DNA from: Comamonas sp. lk
GTDB lineage: Bacteria > Pseudomonadota > Gammaproteobacteria > Burkholderiales > Burkholderiaceae_C
Direction: 5' to 3'
Length of the DNA stretch: 64,000 nt
Assembly: GCA_945860595.1 (NCBI GenBank)
Contig: CAMAQV010000010.1
Coordinates: 1 to 64,000, forward strand
The notes below the pieces were generated by a model, which had not been told where the DNA came from, searched no databases, and saw nothing but the letters and a program-made list of their open reading frames with translations. The stretch's first letter is position 1. Each line of letters starts with the position of its first letter. A program made the position numbers and the translations under genes. Of this stretch, positions 41,729 through 52,458 are shown piece by piece.

Positions 41729-42958
41729 ATGGCAAAAGAATACAAAGATTTGGTCGTTGGTCTCGACATCGGCACCCATAAGGTGATGGCGGTGGTGGCC
41801 GAGGTACTGGCCAACGGTGAGCTCAAACTCGCCGGTTACGGCATCGCACCCAGCTTTGGCCTGAAGCGCGGCGTCGTTGTCAATATCGACGCCACCGTCG
41901 CCAGCATCCAGCAGGCGCTCAAAGAAGCCGAGTTAATGGCCGATTGCAAAATCACCCGCGTCTATACCGGCATCACCGGCAGCCATATTCGCGGCATCAA
42001 CTCGCCCGGCATGGTGGCCATCAAAGACCGCGAAGTCACGCAGGCTGATGTGTCGCGCGTGGTCGAGACCGCCAAGGCCATCCATATTTCCACCGACCAG
42101 CGCTTACTACTGGTGGAGCCGCAGGAATTCATCATCGACAACCAGGAAGTGCGCGAGCCCATCGGCATGAGCGGCATGCGCCTGGAAGCCAAGGTGCACA
42201 TCGTGACGGGCTCGCAAAGCGCTGCGGAAAACATCATTAAATGCGTGCGCCGCTGCGGGTTGGAAGTCGACCAGCTCATGCTCAACCCATTGGCGTCCAG
42301 CCTGTCGGTGCTCACGGCCGACGAGCGCGAGTTGGGCGTGGCACTGGTGGATATTGGGGCAGGCACCACGGATGTGGCCATCTTCACCAACGGCGCCATC
42401 CGCCACACCGCGGTGATTCCGATTGCCGGTGACCTCATCACCAGCGACATCGCCATGGCGCTGCGCACGCCAACCAAGGACGCCGAAGAAATCAAGGTCG
42501 AGGCCGGCCACGCCAAACAGGTGCTGGTCAACCCCGAAGTGCAGGTCGAAGTTCCAGGTCTGGGCGACCGCAGCCCGCGCATGCTCAGCCGCCAGGCCTT
42601 AGCCGGCGTCATCGAGCCACGCGTGGAAGAAATTTTCACGCTGGTCAACCAGGTGATGCGCGAGTCTGGCTATGAAGAGGTTCTGTCCTCCGGCGTAGTC
42701 TTGACCGGTGGCAGCTGCATCATGCCCGGCATGGTCGAGCTTGGTGAAGACATCTTCTTGAAGCCGGTGCGCCGAGGCCTGCCGCAATACCGGGGCTCGC
42801 TGGCCGACCTGATTGCGCAGCCGCGCGCCTCTACCGCCATGGGCCTGCTCGAAGAGGCCCGTATTGCCCGCATACGCGGCATCAAGGTGTCGCAAAAAAA
42901 TGGCTCGGTCAAGAGCGCATTTGCACAACTCAAAGATTTTTTCGCCGGTACTTTTTAA
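41729..42958 (+). CDS. ftsA: Cell division protein FtsA
   Basis: DLVVGLDIGTHKVMAVVAEVLANGELKLAGYG, VDIGAGTTDVAIFTNGAIRHTAVIPIAGDLITSDIAMAL, VLTGGSCIMPGM. Confidence 0.97.
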   Translation: MAKEYKDLVVGLDIGTHKVMAVVAEVLANGELKLAGYGIAPSFGLKRGVVVNIDATVASIQQALKEAELMADCKITRVYTGITGSHIRGINSPGMVAIKDREVTQADVSRVVETAKAIHISTDQRLLLVEPQEFIIDNQEVREPIGMSGMRLEAKVHIVTGSQSAAENIIKCVRRCGLEVDQLMLNPLASSLSVLTADERELGVALVDIGAGTTDVAIFTNGAIRHTAVIPIAGDLITSDIAMALRTPTKDAEEIKVEAGHAKQVLVNPEVQVEVPGLGDRSPRMLSRQALAGVIEPRVEEIFTLVNQVMRESGYEEVLSSGVVLTGGSCIMPGMVELGEDIFLKPVRRGLPQYRGSLADLIAQPRASTAMGLLEEARIARIRGIKVSQKNGSVKSAFAQLKDFFAGTF

Positions 42959-43030
42959 TTTCTCTCTACTTTTTTCTTACTTTTTTACCCCGCCACCATG
43001 TCCTACTCAGACCACAACCAGGAGCCATCC

Positions 43031-44275
<1,245 letters not shown>

Positions 44276-44351
44276 TGCCGTCCCCGCGCATGCCCCTGGA
44301 GGCGGGTCTGCATGGGGCGGGCCTGCACAGGGTGGCTACTAAAATCGACGC

Positions 44352-45275
44352 ATGATCAAACAGCGTACCTTAAAGTCGCTCACCCGTGCGGTGGGAGTCG
44401 GTCTGCACAGTGGGCAGCGGGTGGAATTGACCTTGCGCCCGGCTGCACCAGACACCGGCATCGTCTTTCGCCGCGTTGACCTGGCACAGGCCCCCGACAT
44501 CCGCGTATCGCCGCAGGCGGTCACCGAAACCCGGCTGGCCTCCACCTTGTCTGCGGGCAGCGCCAAAGTGCAAACGGTGGAGCACCTGATGTCGGCCTGC
44601 GCCGGGCTTGGGGTGGACAACATGTATGTGGACATCACCGCCGAAGAAGTGCCGATCCTGGATGGTTCGGCGGCCTCCTTTGTATTCCTGCTGCAAAACG
44701 CAGGCATCGTGATGCAAAACGCCGCGCGCCGGTTCATGCGGATTACCAGCCCGGTCGAAGTCCGCGAGGGTACCGGCGCCGCATCCAAATGGGCCCGGCT
44801 ACTGCCCTACAACGGCTACAAACTCGGTTTCGAGATTGATTTCAACCACCCCGCGGTCGACTCCACCGGCCAGCGCGTTGAATTCGACCTCGGCTCGGGA
44901 AATTACGCCAAGGACATTGCCCGTGCCCGCACTTTCGGATTCACCAAAGATGTGGAAATGATGCGCGCCAACGGTCTGGCCATGGGCGGCGGCATGGACA
45001 ACGCCATCGTGCTGGACGATTACAAAGTGCTCAACGCAGGCGGCCTGCGCTACGACGACGAATTCGTCAAACACAAAATCCTCGACGCCATGGGTGATCT
45101 GTACCTGCTGGGTCATCCGCTGCTGGCGCATTACGAAGCGCGCCGATCAGGACACGCGCTGAACAACCAGCTCCTGCGCGCACTGCTGGCACAACCGCAG
45201 TGCTGGGAGCTGGTCAGCTTTGAGGACACCCGCGAAGCCCCGCGCGGCTTTGCGCAGTTGGCACCCGCCTGGTAG
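44352..45275 (+). CDS. lpxC: UDP-3-O-acyl-N-acetylglucosamine deacetylase
   Basis: [77 protein letters not shown]. Confidence 0.97.
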   Translation: MIKQRTLKSLTRAVGVGLHSGQRVELTLRPAAPDTGIVFRRVDLAQAPDIRVSPQAVTETRLASTLSAGSAKVQTVEHLMSACAGLGVDNMYVDITAEEVPILDGSAASFVFLLQNAGIVMQNAARRFMRITSPVEVREGTGAASKWARLLPYNGYKLGFEIDFNHPAVDSTGQRVEFDLGSGNYAKDIARARTFGFTKDVEMMRANGLAMGGGMDNAIVLDDYKVLNAGGLRYDDEFVKHKILDAMGDLYLLGHPLLAHYEARRSGHALNNQLLRALLAQPQCWELVSFEDTREAPRGFAQLAPAW

Positions 45276-45297
45276 GCACCCCGCCGCCTGCGCGACC

Positions 45298-45474
45298 ATG
45301 CTGCTGTTTCGTGCCCTGTTGTTTCTGATGCTGGTAGGTGCGGGTGTGTGCTTCGCCTTCTTTATTGCGACCAACAACCTGCGCTTCCGGCGCTGGGGCA
45401 TGCAGCTCCTGCAATACACACTACTCACCGCGTTGGTGTTTTTCGGGATTTTGATTCTGAGCCGCATCCTGTAG
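45298..45474 (+). CDS. Small membrane protein, function unknown
   Basis: 58 aa MLLFRALLFLMLVGAGVCFAFFIATNNLRFRRWGMQLLQYTLLTALVFFGILILSRIL, two TM segments. Confidence 0.65.
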   Translation: MLLFRALLFLMLVGAGVCFAFFIATNNLRFRRWGMQLLQYTLLTALVFFGILILSRIL

Positions 45475-45494
45475 CGGCAGTGCAGGCGTCCGGC

Positions 45495-46058
45495 TCAGCG
45501 GCTGCGCCCGCGTTTGTAGCTGCTGGTACGGGCGACGCCGGACTGGGGTTCTGCGGCGGCGCTGGCTGCAGTCAGCAGCCGCATGGCGCGACCGGCGTGG
45601 GCGTGGGTGATCGCTAGGCCCAAAGCATCCGCGGCATCCGGCCCGGGTAAACCCGGCAATTCCAGCAAGCGTCGCACCATGTCCTGAATTTGTGATTTGG
45701 CCGCGCGCCCGTATCCGACCACGGCCTGCTTCATTTGTAAGGCGGTGTATTCCGCCACCGGCAGTTGCGCCTGAACCAGCGCCGCAATCAAGGCTCCGCG
45801 CGCCTGCCCGAGCAGCAAAGTCGACTGCGGATTGACGTTGACAAACACAATCTCTACGGCGGCGCAGTCAGGCTGGTAGGTCCGAACCACTTCCGCCACT
45901 CCCTGAAACAGGACCTGCAAACGCGCCGGCAAGGCGCGCGTGGCAAGGTGCCCGGTGGTGATGGTGCCGCTGGCCACATAACGCAACTGGCCCGCCTCTG
46001 CATCGAGCACGCCGAAGCCGCAGGTTCGCAAGCCGGGGTCTATGCCAAGAATGCGCAT
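45495..46058 (-). CDS. ruvC: Holliday junction resolvase RuvC
   Basis: [54 protein letters not shown]. Confidence 0.97.
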   Translation of the reverse strand: MRILGIDPGLRTCGFGVLDAEAGQLRYVASGTITTGHLATRALPARLQVLFQGVAEVVRTYQPDCAAVEIVFVNVNPQSTLLLGQARGALIAALVQAQLPVAEYTALQMKQAVVGYGRAAKSQIQDMVRRLLELPGLPGPDAADALGLAITHAHAGRAMRLLTAASAAAEPQSGVARTSSYKRGRSR

Positions 46059-46087
46059 GGATGCTTCATCGGTATTTCATGGGTGGT

Positions 46088-46822
46088 TCAGGGCAATTGC
46101 GCATCTGACATGCGGCCCTGGATCAGGGCGCTGCGGTTGGCAAGGTACTCGGAGCCGGGGACTTTTTCGAAAAACTTGGGCCGCGGCAGCATCACGGCCA
46201 GTCGCGCTGCCTCGGCGGACGTGAGTTGTGCTGCGTCTTTGCGGAAATAGCGCCGCGCCGCAGCCTGCGCACCAAAGACACCGTCGCCCCACTCTACGTT
46301 GTTGAGGTAGATCTCCAGAATCCGCTCCTTGCTCAAAAGCGCCTCCAACAGCAGGGTGATGATCAGTTCCTGCGATTTGCGCACGATGGTGCGCTCGCCA
46401 CTCAAAAAAAGGTTTTTGGCCAGTTGCTGCGTGATGGTGGAGCCGCCAACAATCTTCGGGGCTTTGACGGGGCGGCCCTTGGCGGCGGCGCTGCGCGCCT
46501 CGGCGCGTGCCTCAGCCTTGGCATTTTTATGCCATGCGGCGTTGATCGCGCCCCAGTCCACGCCGCCATGCGTGGCAAAGCCATCATCCTCGGAGGCCAG
46601 CACGGCGCTCTTGAGCGCGCGGCTGATCTGCCCGTAGGGAGCCCAATCCTGCTGCCAATGGCTGCGCTCCGGCGCGGTGCTGATGCGCCACAGCTCGGAA
46701 CGCTCGAAGGCGGTGGACTGCGGATCGACGTACGCCATGGCGGCAATCCGCAGGGCAAAGTAGAGCTGCAGACCCAGCACCGCCAATGCCAGCAACAGCA
46801 GTCCGCGTGCGATCGACTGCAT
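46088..46822 (-). CDS. mtgA: Monofunctional biosynthetic peptidoglycan transglycosylase
   Basis: ASEDDGFATHGGVDW, VGGSTITQQLAKNLFLSGERTIVRKSQELIITLLLEALLSKERILEIYLNNVEWGDGVFG. Confidence 0.95.
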   Translation of the reverse strand: MQSIARGLLLLALAVLGLQLYFALRIAAMAYVDPQSTAFERSELWRISTAPERSHWQQDWAPYGQISRALKSAVLASEDDGFATHGGVDWGAINAAWHKNAKAEARAEARSAAAKGRPVKAPKIVGGSTITQQLAKNLFLSGERTIVRKSQELIITLLLEALLSKERILEIYLNNVEWGDGVFGAQAAARRYFRKDAAQLTSAEAARLAVMLPRPKFFEKVPGSEYLANRSALIQGRMSDAQLP

Positions 46823-46824
46823 CG

Positions 46825-47697
46825 TCAGTCCACCAAGGCCTCGGTGCCGGTCTCGGTATGGACAAACCGAAAGCGGGCGACGAATACCAACTGGTCAGCG
46901 GTCGCCCGGATGGCGGGACTGAAGGCGCGGAAGGGCGCTGCACGGTGCACGATGAGATCAGCGTGGCTGTCCAGCACGGCATCACCCGAGGACTGTGCCA
47001 CAGAGGTCGACACCACCCGGCCCGCTGCGTCGACCGTGATCACCATGGTCAGTTCACCGAAGAGCTTTTCCCCATCTCGCTCGGGAAAATCCCGCGTCCC
47101 TCTTTTCTCCACAGCATGGCGCATCTCACTGAAATAGGCCGCAAAAACCGCCTCACGGGTGGTGGGGCTGAAAAATCGTTTGCGCGGGCGGGCGTTTTCG
47201 ACTGCAACGTCGTTTTCCAAAGCCGCAATTTGTTGAATCAAACGCCGCTGCCGTTCGTCCTGTTGTTCCGCCACGCTGGGATCGACGGCGCGCTGCGCGT
47301 TTCTCTGTATCGCGGCCAATTGATCGCGCACCTGGGTCAACAAAATATTCTGCTCTTGACGCAGGGCCTCGACCGATCCGGCTGCAGGCTGATTCTGGAA
47401 CTCCAGGCCGGGTGCTGCAGCCTCTATCAGCAGCGCATTTTTCGCATACCCGTCGCGGGCGTTTCCGCCGCCCTCCATCGCGGTTTGGGCCAACAAGGGG
47501 CTCTTGACAGCCTTGGACTGCCCCGGCGCATTGAGCAGTATCAGCTCCAGCGCGGGGGGCTCAAACACCCGGTCCAAGGCGCGGGGGGCAACAAAGTGCA
47601 CCGTCATCACAGCCGCGTGCAGAACCACCGAAGCCGCAACAGCCTTGTGAATAGTCGGAATCGCGGACGCGCTGCGAAACACCATCGATGCTGTCAA
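46825..47697 (-). CDS. TonB C-terminal-domain (energy-transducer-like) protein
   Basis: N-terminal anchor, coiled coil and C-terminal TonB-like segment (VITVDAAGRVVSTSVAQSSGDAVLD). Confidence 0.75.
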   Translation of the reverse strand: MTASMVFRSASAIPTIHKAVAASVVLHAAVMTVHFVAPRALDRVFEPPALELILLNAPGQSKAVKSPLLAQTAMEGGGNARDGYAKNALLIEAAAPGLEFQNQPAAGSVEALRQEQNILLTQVRDQLAAIQRNAQRAVDPSVAEQQDERQRRLIQQIAALENDVAVENARPRKRFFSPTTREAVFAAYFSEMRHAVEKRGTRDFPERDGEKLFGELTMVITVDAAGRVVSTSVAQSSGDAVLDSHADLIVHRAAPFRAFSPAIRATADQLVFVARFRFVHTETGTEALVD

Positions 47698-49769
47698 TCC
47701 GGGTTGTGCGTGGGTACAGCTTGCATGGGCGCGTCCGCAACCACATCCTGGCCTGCGTCAGCCAAGTCAATAGCCAGCGCGATCGGCCCGCCGACCTCGT
47801 CATCCGCCTCGTCCGGCAGACCTGCGTTCGCAGCATCTGGCTGTGCCGCGTCCAAGCGCTCCACCACCGTACCGTTGATGTCCAGCGTAATCAGATCCGG
47901 CAAGCCCAGCCGCACCATTACCCGGGCACCGCGCGGCAGACCTTGCGCACCCAGCACCGGCAAAACCAAAGGCAAGGCGTCAGCGCGAACCATGTTGTCT
48001 TTGAAGACCGTAGCAGGCAGATCAGCGATGCCGTTTTGCATGATGTACTGAAGTGTCCAGTAGCGCTCCATCGCTCCCTGGTGCGCGTTGTAGGCGCTGT
48101 AGGCGTCCTCGAAACTGGAAATGATGGCCAGCAACTGGGCGTCTTTAGGCTTAAAGGGGGCAGCCAGGGCAGCGGTACTGCCATGGCGCACGCAGGCGAT
48201 GATCTGCCACTGGTTGACCATGTCGGTGTAGCGGCGCAGCGGCGAGGTGCTCCAGGCGTAGCACTTCACCCCGATGCCCGCATGCGGCGCGGCGCGGGTG
48301 CCCATGCGTACTTTCACACCGGGCGCCAGCGAGGCCTGGCTGCGATAAATCCCCGGCACACCCAGCTCAGCCAACCAGGCACCCCAGCTGCTGTTGGCCA
48401 GGATCATGGCCTCGGCGACGATCAAATCCAGCGGTGCACCGCGCTGCCGGGTGCTGATATCCACTGTTTCATTGCCCATGGGCACGTCGCCCTGAACATC
48501 CCGCAAGCGGAAGTTGTAGTCCGGCCGGTTAAAGGTCTCTGGCTTTCCGCGCAGCACTTCGCGCCGCTCCTTCAGGGCGCAAGCCAGTCGGTGCAAAAAG
48601 GCCAGCTGGGGCTGCAAGTCCTGCAAAACTGCGGGCGCTTCTGCCGCCTGCTGTCCTTGCAGCCATTCGGGCGTCACCCAATGCTCCAGCTGGTCATGCC
48701 GCAGGTTGTGCGCAATCGGAACCTGCTCCAATACCGTGCGGCTGCCGCGCAATTCCAGCGTGGCTTCGTCGATGTCCACATACAAAGAGACCGCCGGGCA
48801 GGCGCGCCCTTCCTGCAAAGTGAAATGCTGAACCAGCGCATCGGGCAGCATGGTGATTTTGAAACCGGGCATGTAGACCGTGGACAAGCGCTCACGCGCG
48901 ATCCGGTCGATCTCGCTGCCCGGCTGCAGGGCCAGTGCCGGTGCGGCAATGTGGATGCCCAGAGTCACGCTGCCGCTACCCAGGCCCTGGACGGACAGCG
49001 CATCGTCGATTTCGGTCGTGGCCGAGTCGTCGATGGAAAACGCATCTATCTGCGCCAGGGGCAGGTCCTGCGGCAGTACGGGCGATGCCAGCGGGCCAAA
49101 GCCGGTGCCTTTGGAGAAGTATTCAAGCGCAAATCGTTTCCAGTGGAACTGGTAGGGCGAATCAATCGCCCCGGCTTTTTGCAACAAGGCCAGCGGTGCA
49201 GTCTGGCTGGAACGGGCTGCCTCCACCACTGCCTTGTATTCAGCTGCGTTCTTATCCGGCTTGAACAAAATTGTGTAGAGCTGGTCCCGCACGGCTGGTG
49301 GACAGTGACCGGCAAGCAACTCGTGCGCCCACTGGTCAATCTGCGCCAACATCTGCTTCTTTTTTTCGATGGCGGCCAATGCCTGGGCGATGACCTCGGC
49401 GCCGGCTTTGCGAAAGCGGCCTTTGCCGGCGCGGCGAAAGTAGTGGGGGGCCTCAAACAGGGTGAACAACATCGCCGCCTGTTGCTGCACGCTGGCCTGG
49501 GCACTGAAATAGTCCCGGGCCAGCTCAGCAAAGCCGAACTCCTCATCGGGTGCGAACTCCCAGGCCATCTCCAGTTCCACCTCCTGGCTCAAAGCGGCAC
49601 TCGCTGCCATAAAAGCAGCCGGCGCGGGCGACTCAAAACGCAATAGCTGGTTGGCCCCCTTGACTTTGACCCGCTTGCCGCTGTCGAGCTCCACCTGGGC
49701 CGATGCGTCAGACTCGGAAAGTACGCGTCCGGCCATGAATTTGCCAGCTTCATCAAATAGGAGATACAT
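47694..49769 (-). CDS. RNB-domain ribonuclease (RNase II family)
   Basis: Start ATG 49769 (MYLLFDEAGKFMAGRVLSE...); catalytic IDAFSIDDSATTEIDDALSV and YAWSTSPLRRYTDMVNQWQI. Confidence 0.9.
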   Translation of the reverse strand: MYLLFDEAGKFMAGRVLSESDASAQVELDSGKRVKVKGANQLLRFESPAPAAFMAASAALSQEVELEMAWEFAPDEEFGFAELARDYFSAQASVQQQAAMLFTLFEAPHYFRRAGKGRFRKAGAEVIAQALAAIEKKKQMLAQIDQWAHELLAGHCPPAVRDQLYTILFKPDKNAAEYKAVVEAARSSQTAPLALLQKAGAIDSPYQFHWKRFALEYFSKGTGFGPLASPVLPQDLPLAQIDAFSIDDSATTEIDDALSVQGLGSGSVTLGIHIAAPALALQPGSEIDRIARERLSTVYMPGFKITMLPDALVQHFTLQEGRACPAVSLYVDIDEATLELRGSRTVLEQVPIAHNLRHDQLEHWVTPEWLQGQQAAEAPAVLQDLQPQLAFLHRLACALKERREVLRGKPETFNRPDYNFRLRDVQGDVPMGNETVDISTRQRGAPLDLIVAEAMILANSSWGAWLAELGVPGIYRSQASLAPGVKVRMGTRAAPHAGIGVKCYAWSTSPLRRYTDMVNQWQIIACVRHGSTAALAAPFKPKDAQLLAIISSFEDAYSAYNAHQGAMERYWTLQYIMQNGIADLPATVFKDNMVRADALPLVLPVLGAQGLPRGARVMVRLGLPDLITLDINGTVVERLDAAQPDAANAGLPDEADDEVGGPIALAIDLADAGQDVVADAPMQAVPTHNPD

Positions 49770-49809
49770 GGCGCAGATTCTCCCACGCGTTGCGCCAGAT
49801 AATCCCCGC

Positions 49810-50964
49810 ATGGCCACACCTTTTGGACGCACGTCATCCCGCGCATGGATGCATTCCTTGTTCGAGCGTCTCGACCCCCCGCTGCTGTTCGCGATGCTGT
49901 TGCTCGCGGGCGCCGGATTACTGGCCATCTATTCGTCAGGCTACGACGGCGGAGCCCGGTTTATCGACCACGCCCGCAATACCTGTATTGCCTTTGCCAT
50001 CATGTTCAGCGTCGCCCAAATTCCGCCGCAACGCCTGATGGCCTTGGCCGTACCTTTGTACCTTGTCGGCATTGCGCTGCTGATCGCAGTCGCCCTGTTC
50101 GGCATCACCAAAAAGGGCGCGCGGCGCTGGGTCAACGTGGGCCTGACCATTCAGCCCAGCGAGATCTTGAAAATCGCCGTGCCGCTGATGCTGGCATGGT
50201 GGTTCCAGAAACGCGAGGGGCAGTTGCGCCCGCTGGACTTTGCCGTAGGCGGCCTGCTGGTGCTGGTGCCGGTGCTGCTAATCATGCGCCAGCCTGACCT
50301 GGGAACCGCCTTGCTGGTTCTGGCGGCAGGGCTGTCGGTGGTGTTTTTCGCCGGCATGAGCTGGTGGCTGGTGCTGCCGCCCCTGGCCGGGCTTGTGCTG
50401 GCAGTGGTGCTGCTGGTGGTGTTTGAGCCGACACTGTGCGCCCAGGGATTTAACTGGCCACTCCTGCACGATTACCAGCAGCAGCGCGTGTGCACTTTGC
50501 TTGACCCGAGCCGGGACCCGCTGGGCAAGGGTTTTCACATTTTGCAGGGCATGATTGCCATCGGGGCCGGCGGTGTATTCGGAGCCGGCTTTATGCAGGG
50601 CACGCAGGCGCGCCTGGATTTCATTCCCGAGCGCACCACTGACTTTGTGTTCGCAGCCTTCGCGGAAGAGTTTGGCCTGCTGGGCAACCTCTACCTGCTG
50701 GCGGCCTACGTGTTCCTGATTTTCCGGGCCTTGGATATCGCCATGGAAGCCCCCACCGTGTTCGCGCGCATGCTGGCTGGCAGCCTGAGCGTCATCTTTT
50801 TCACCTACGCTTTCGTGAACATGGGTATGGTGAGCGGCATTCTGCCCGTAGTGGGCGTGCCGCTGCCCTTTGTCAGTTACGGCGGCACCGCCATGGTGAC
50901 GCTGGGGCTGGCCATGGGTATGCTGATGTCCGTGTCGCACGCACGGCGATTGGTCCAGTCCTGA
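49810..50964 (+). CDS. rodA: Rod-shape-determining SEDS protein RodA
   Basis: ATG 49810; GARRWVNVGLTIQPSEILKIAVPLMLAWWF, QPDLGTALLV, FIPERTTDFVFAAFAEEFGLLG, VPLPFVSYGGTAMV. Confidence 0.95.
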   Translation: MATPFGRTSSRAWMHSLFERLDPPLLFAMLLLAGAGLLAIYSSGYDGGARFIDHARNTCIAFAIMFSVAQIPPQRLMALAVPLYLVGIALLIAVALFGITKKGARRWVNVGLTIQPSEILKIAVPLMLAWWFQKREGQLRPLDFAVGGLLVLVPVLLIMRQPDLGTALLVLAAGLSVVFFAGMSWWLVLPPLAGLVLAVVLLVVFEPTLCAQGFNWPLLHDYQQQRVCTLLDPSRDPLGKGFHILQGMIAIGAGGVFGAGFMQGTQARLDFIPERTTDFVFAAFAEEFGLLGNLYLLAAYVFLIFRALDIAMEAPTVFARMLAGSLSVIFFTYAFVNMGMVSGILPVVGVPLPFVSYGGTAMVTLGLAMGMLMSVSHARRLVQS

Positions 50965-50997
50965 GCCGTGCCCGGGGTCGGCCCCTACAATGGTCCG

Positions 50998-52458
50998 ATG
51001 ATTGCACGCGAACCCACACTCGAACGCCTGGCCACGGCCAAATCCCTTTTGCTGACGCCCTTCGGCCTGGACGAATCCCACCTCTGGCGGGTTCTGGCTG
51101 AGATCAAAGCCCACCGCGTCGACGAAGCCGACCTGTATTTCCAGTACACCCGCTCCGAGGGCTGGAGCCTGGAAGAAGGCATTGTCAAAACCGGCAGCTT
51201 CAGCATCGACCAGGGCGTGGGCGTGCGCGCCGTCAGCGGTGAAAAAACGGCATTCGCCTACTCAGATGACATTTCCGAAGCCGCCTTGCTCGATGCGGCG
51301 CGCACGGTGCGCTCCATTGGCCTGGCCCGCACCAGCGCACGCAGCAAAGTCGGGACCGCCAAAATTGCCCGCAGCCGCGCGCTGTACGGGCCGACCGATC
51401 CCATTTCAACCCTGGACAGCGTCACCAAAGTCGCCCTGCTCGGAAAGGTCGAGACCCTGGCCCGGGCCAAAGACCCGCGCGTGGTGCAGGTCATGGCAGG
51501 CCTGGCTATGGAATACGACGTGGTAATGGTGGCGCGGGCAGACGGCGTCCTGGCAGCCGATGTGCGCCCTCTGGTGCGCCTGTCGGTCACCGTGATTGCC
51601 GAACAAAAAGGCCGACGCGAAAGCGGCTCCTCCGGCGGCGGCGGCCGCTTTGGTCTGGCCTATTTTGACGATGCCACGGTGTCCCAGTACGTCGACCAGG
51701 CGGTTGGCGCGGCGCTGACCAACCTGCAAGCACGCCCGGCACCGGCCGGCGAGATGACCGTGGTGCTCGGGCCGGGCTGGCCCGGCATCCTCTTACACGA
51801 GGCCATAGGCCACGGTTTAGAAGGTGACTTCAATCGCAAAGGTTCCAGCGCCTTCAGCGGGCGCATCGGCCAAAGGGTGGCAGCCAAAGGCGTCACCGTC
51901 CTGGACGACGGTACGATTGCCGACCGGCGCGGCTCGCTCAATGTTGACGATGAAGGCAATACCAGCGCCCGCAATGTACTCATCGAAGACGGCATCCTCA
52001 GGGGATACATCCAAGACGCCATGAACGCACGGCTGATGGGCGTGGCGCCCACGGGCAACGGACGGCGCGAGAGCTACGCCCATCTGCCCATGCCCCGCAT
52101 GACCAATACCTACATGCTGGGCGGCAAAAAAGACCCGCAGGAAATCATCGCCAGCATCCAGAAGGGCCTGTACGCGACCAACTTCGGTGGCGGGCAGGTG
52201 GATATCACCTCGGGTAAGTTTGTATTCTCGGCCAGCGAAGCCTTCTGGGTGGAGAACGGCAAGATCCAGTATCCGGTCAAAGGTGCCACGCTGGTGGGCA
52301 GCGGCCCGGATTGCCTCAAGCGCGTCAGCATGATCGGCAACGACATGTGCCTGGACAGCGGCGTGGGCACCTGCGGCAAAGAGGGGCAAAGCGTGCCCGT
52401 AGGTGTGGGCCAGCCCACGCTGCGGATAGACGGACTGACCGTGGGCGGTACCGCTTAG
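50998..52458 (+). CDS. tldD: Metalloprotease TldD
   Basis: ATG 50998; ILLHEAIGHGLEGDFNRKGSSAFSGRIGQRVAAKGVTVLDDGTI (HExxxH). Confidence 0.96.
   Translation: MIAREPTLERLATAKSLLLTPFGLDESHLWRVLAEIKAHRVDEADLYFQYTRSEGWSLEEGIVKTGSFSIDQGVGVRAVSGEKTAFAYSDDISEAALLDAARTVRSIGLARTSARSKVGTAKIARSRALYGPTDPISTLDSVTKVALLGKVETLARAKDPRVVQVMAGLAMEYDVVMVARADGVLAADVRPLVRLSVTVIAEQKGRRESGSSGGGGRFGLAYFDDATVSQYVDQAVGAALTNLQARPAPAGEMTVVLGPGWPGILLHEAIGHGLEGDFNRKGSSAFSGRIGQRVAAKGVTVLDDGTIADRRGSLNVDDEGNTSARNVLIEDGILRGYIQDAMNARLMGVAPTGNGRRESYAHLPMPRMTNTYMLGGKKDPQEIIASIQKGLYATNFGGGQVDITSGKFVFSASEAFWVENGKIQYPVKGATLVGSGPDCLKRVSMIGNDMCLDSGVGTCGKEGQSVPVGVGQPTLRIDGLTVGGTA

Noticed and set aside
47688-49646. 652-codon plus-strand ORF opposite the RNB ribonuclease
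   Set aside because: Antisense shadow ORF; sense strand has clear RNB catalytic motifs.
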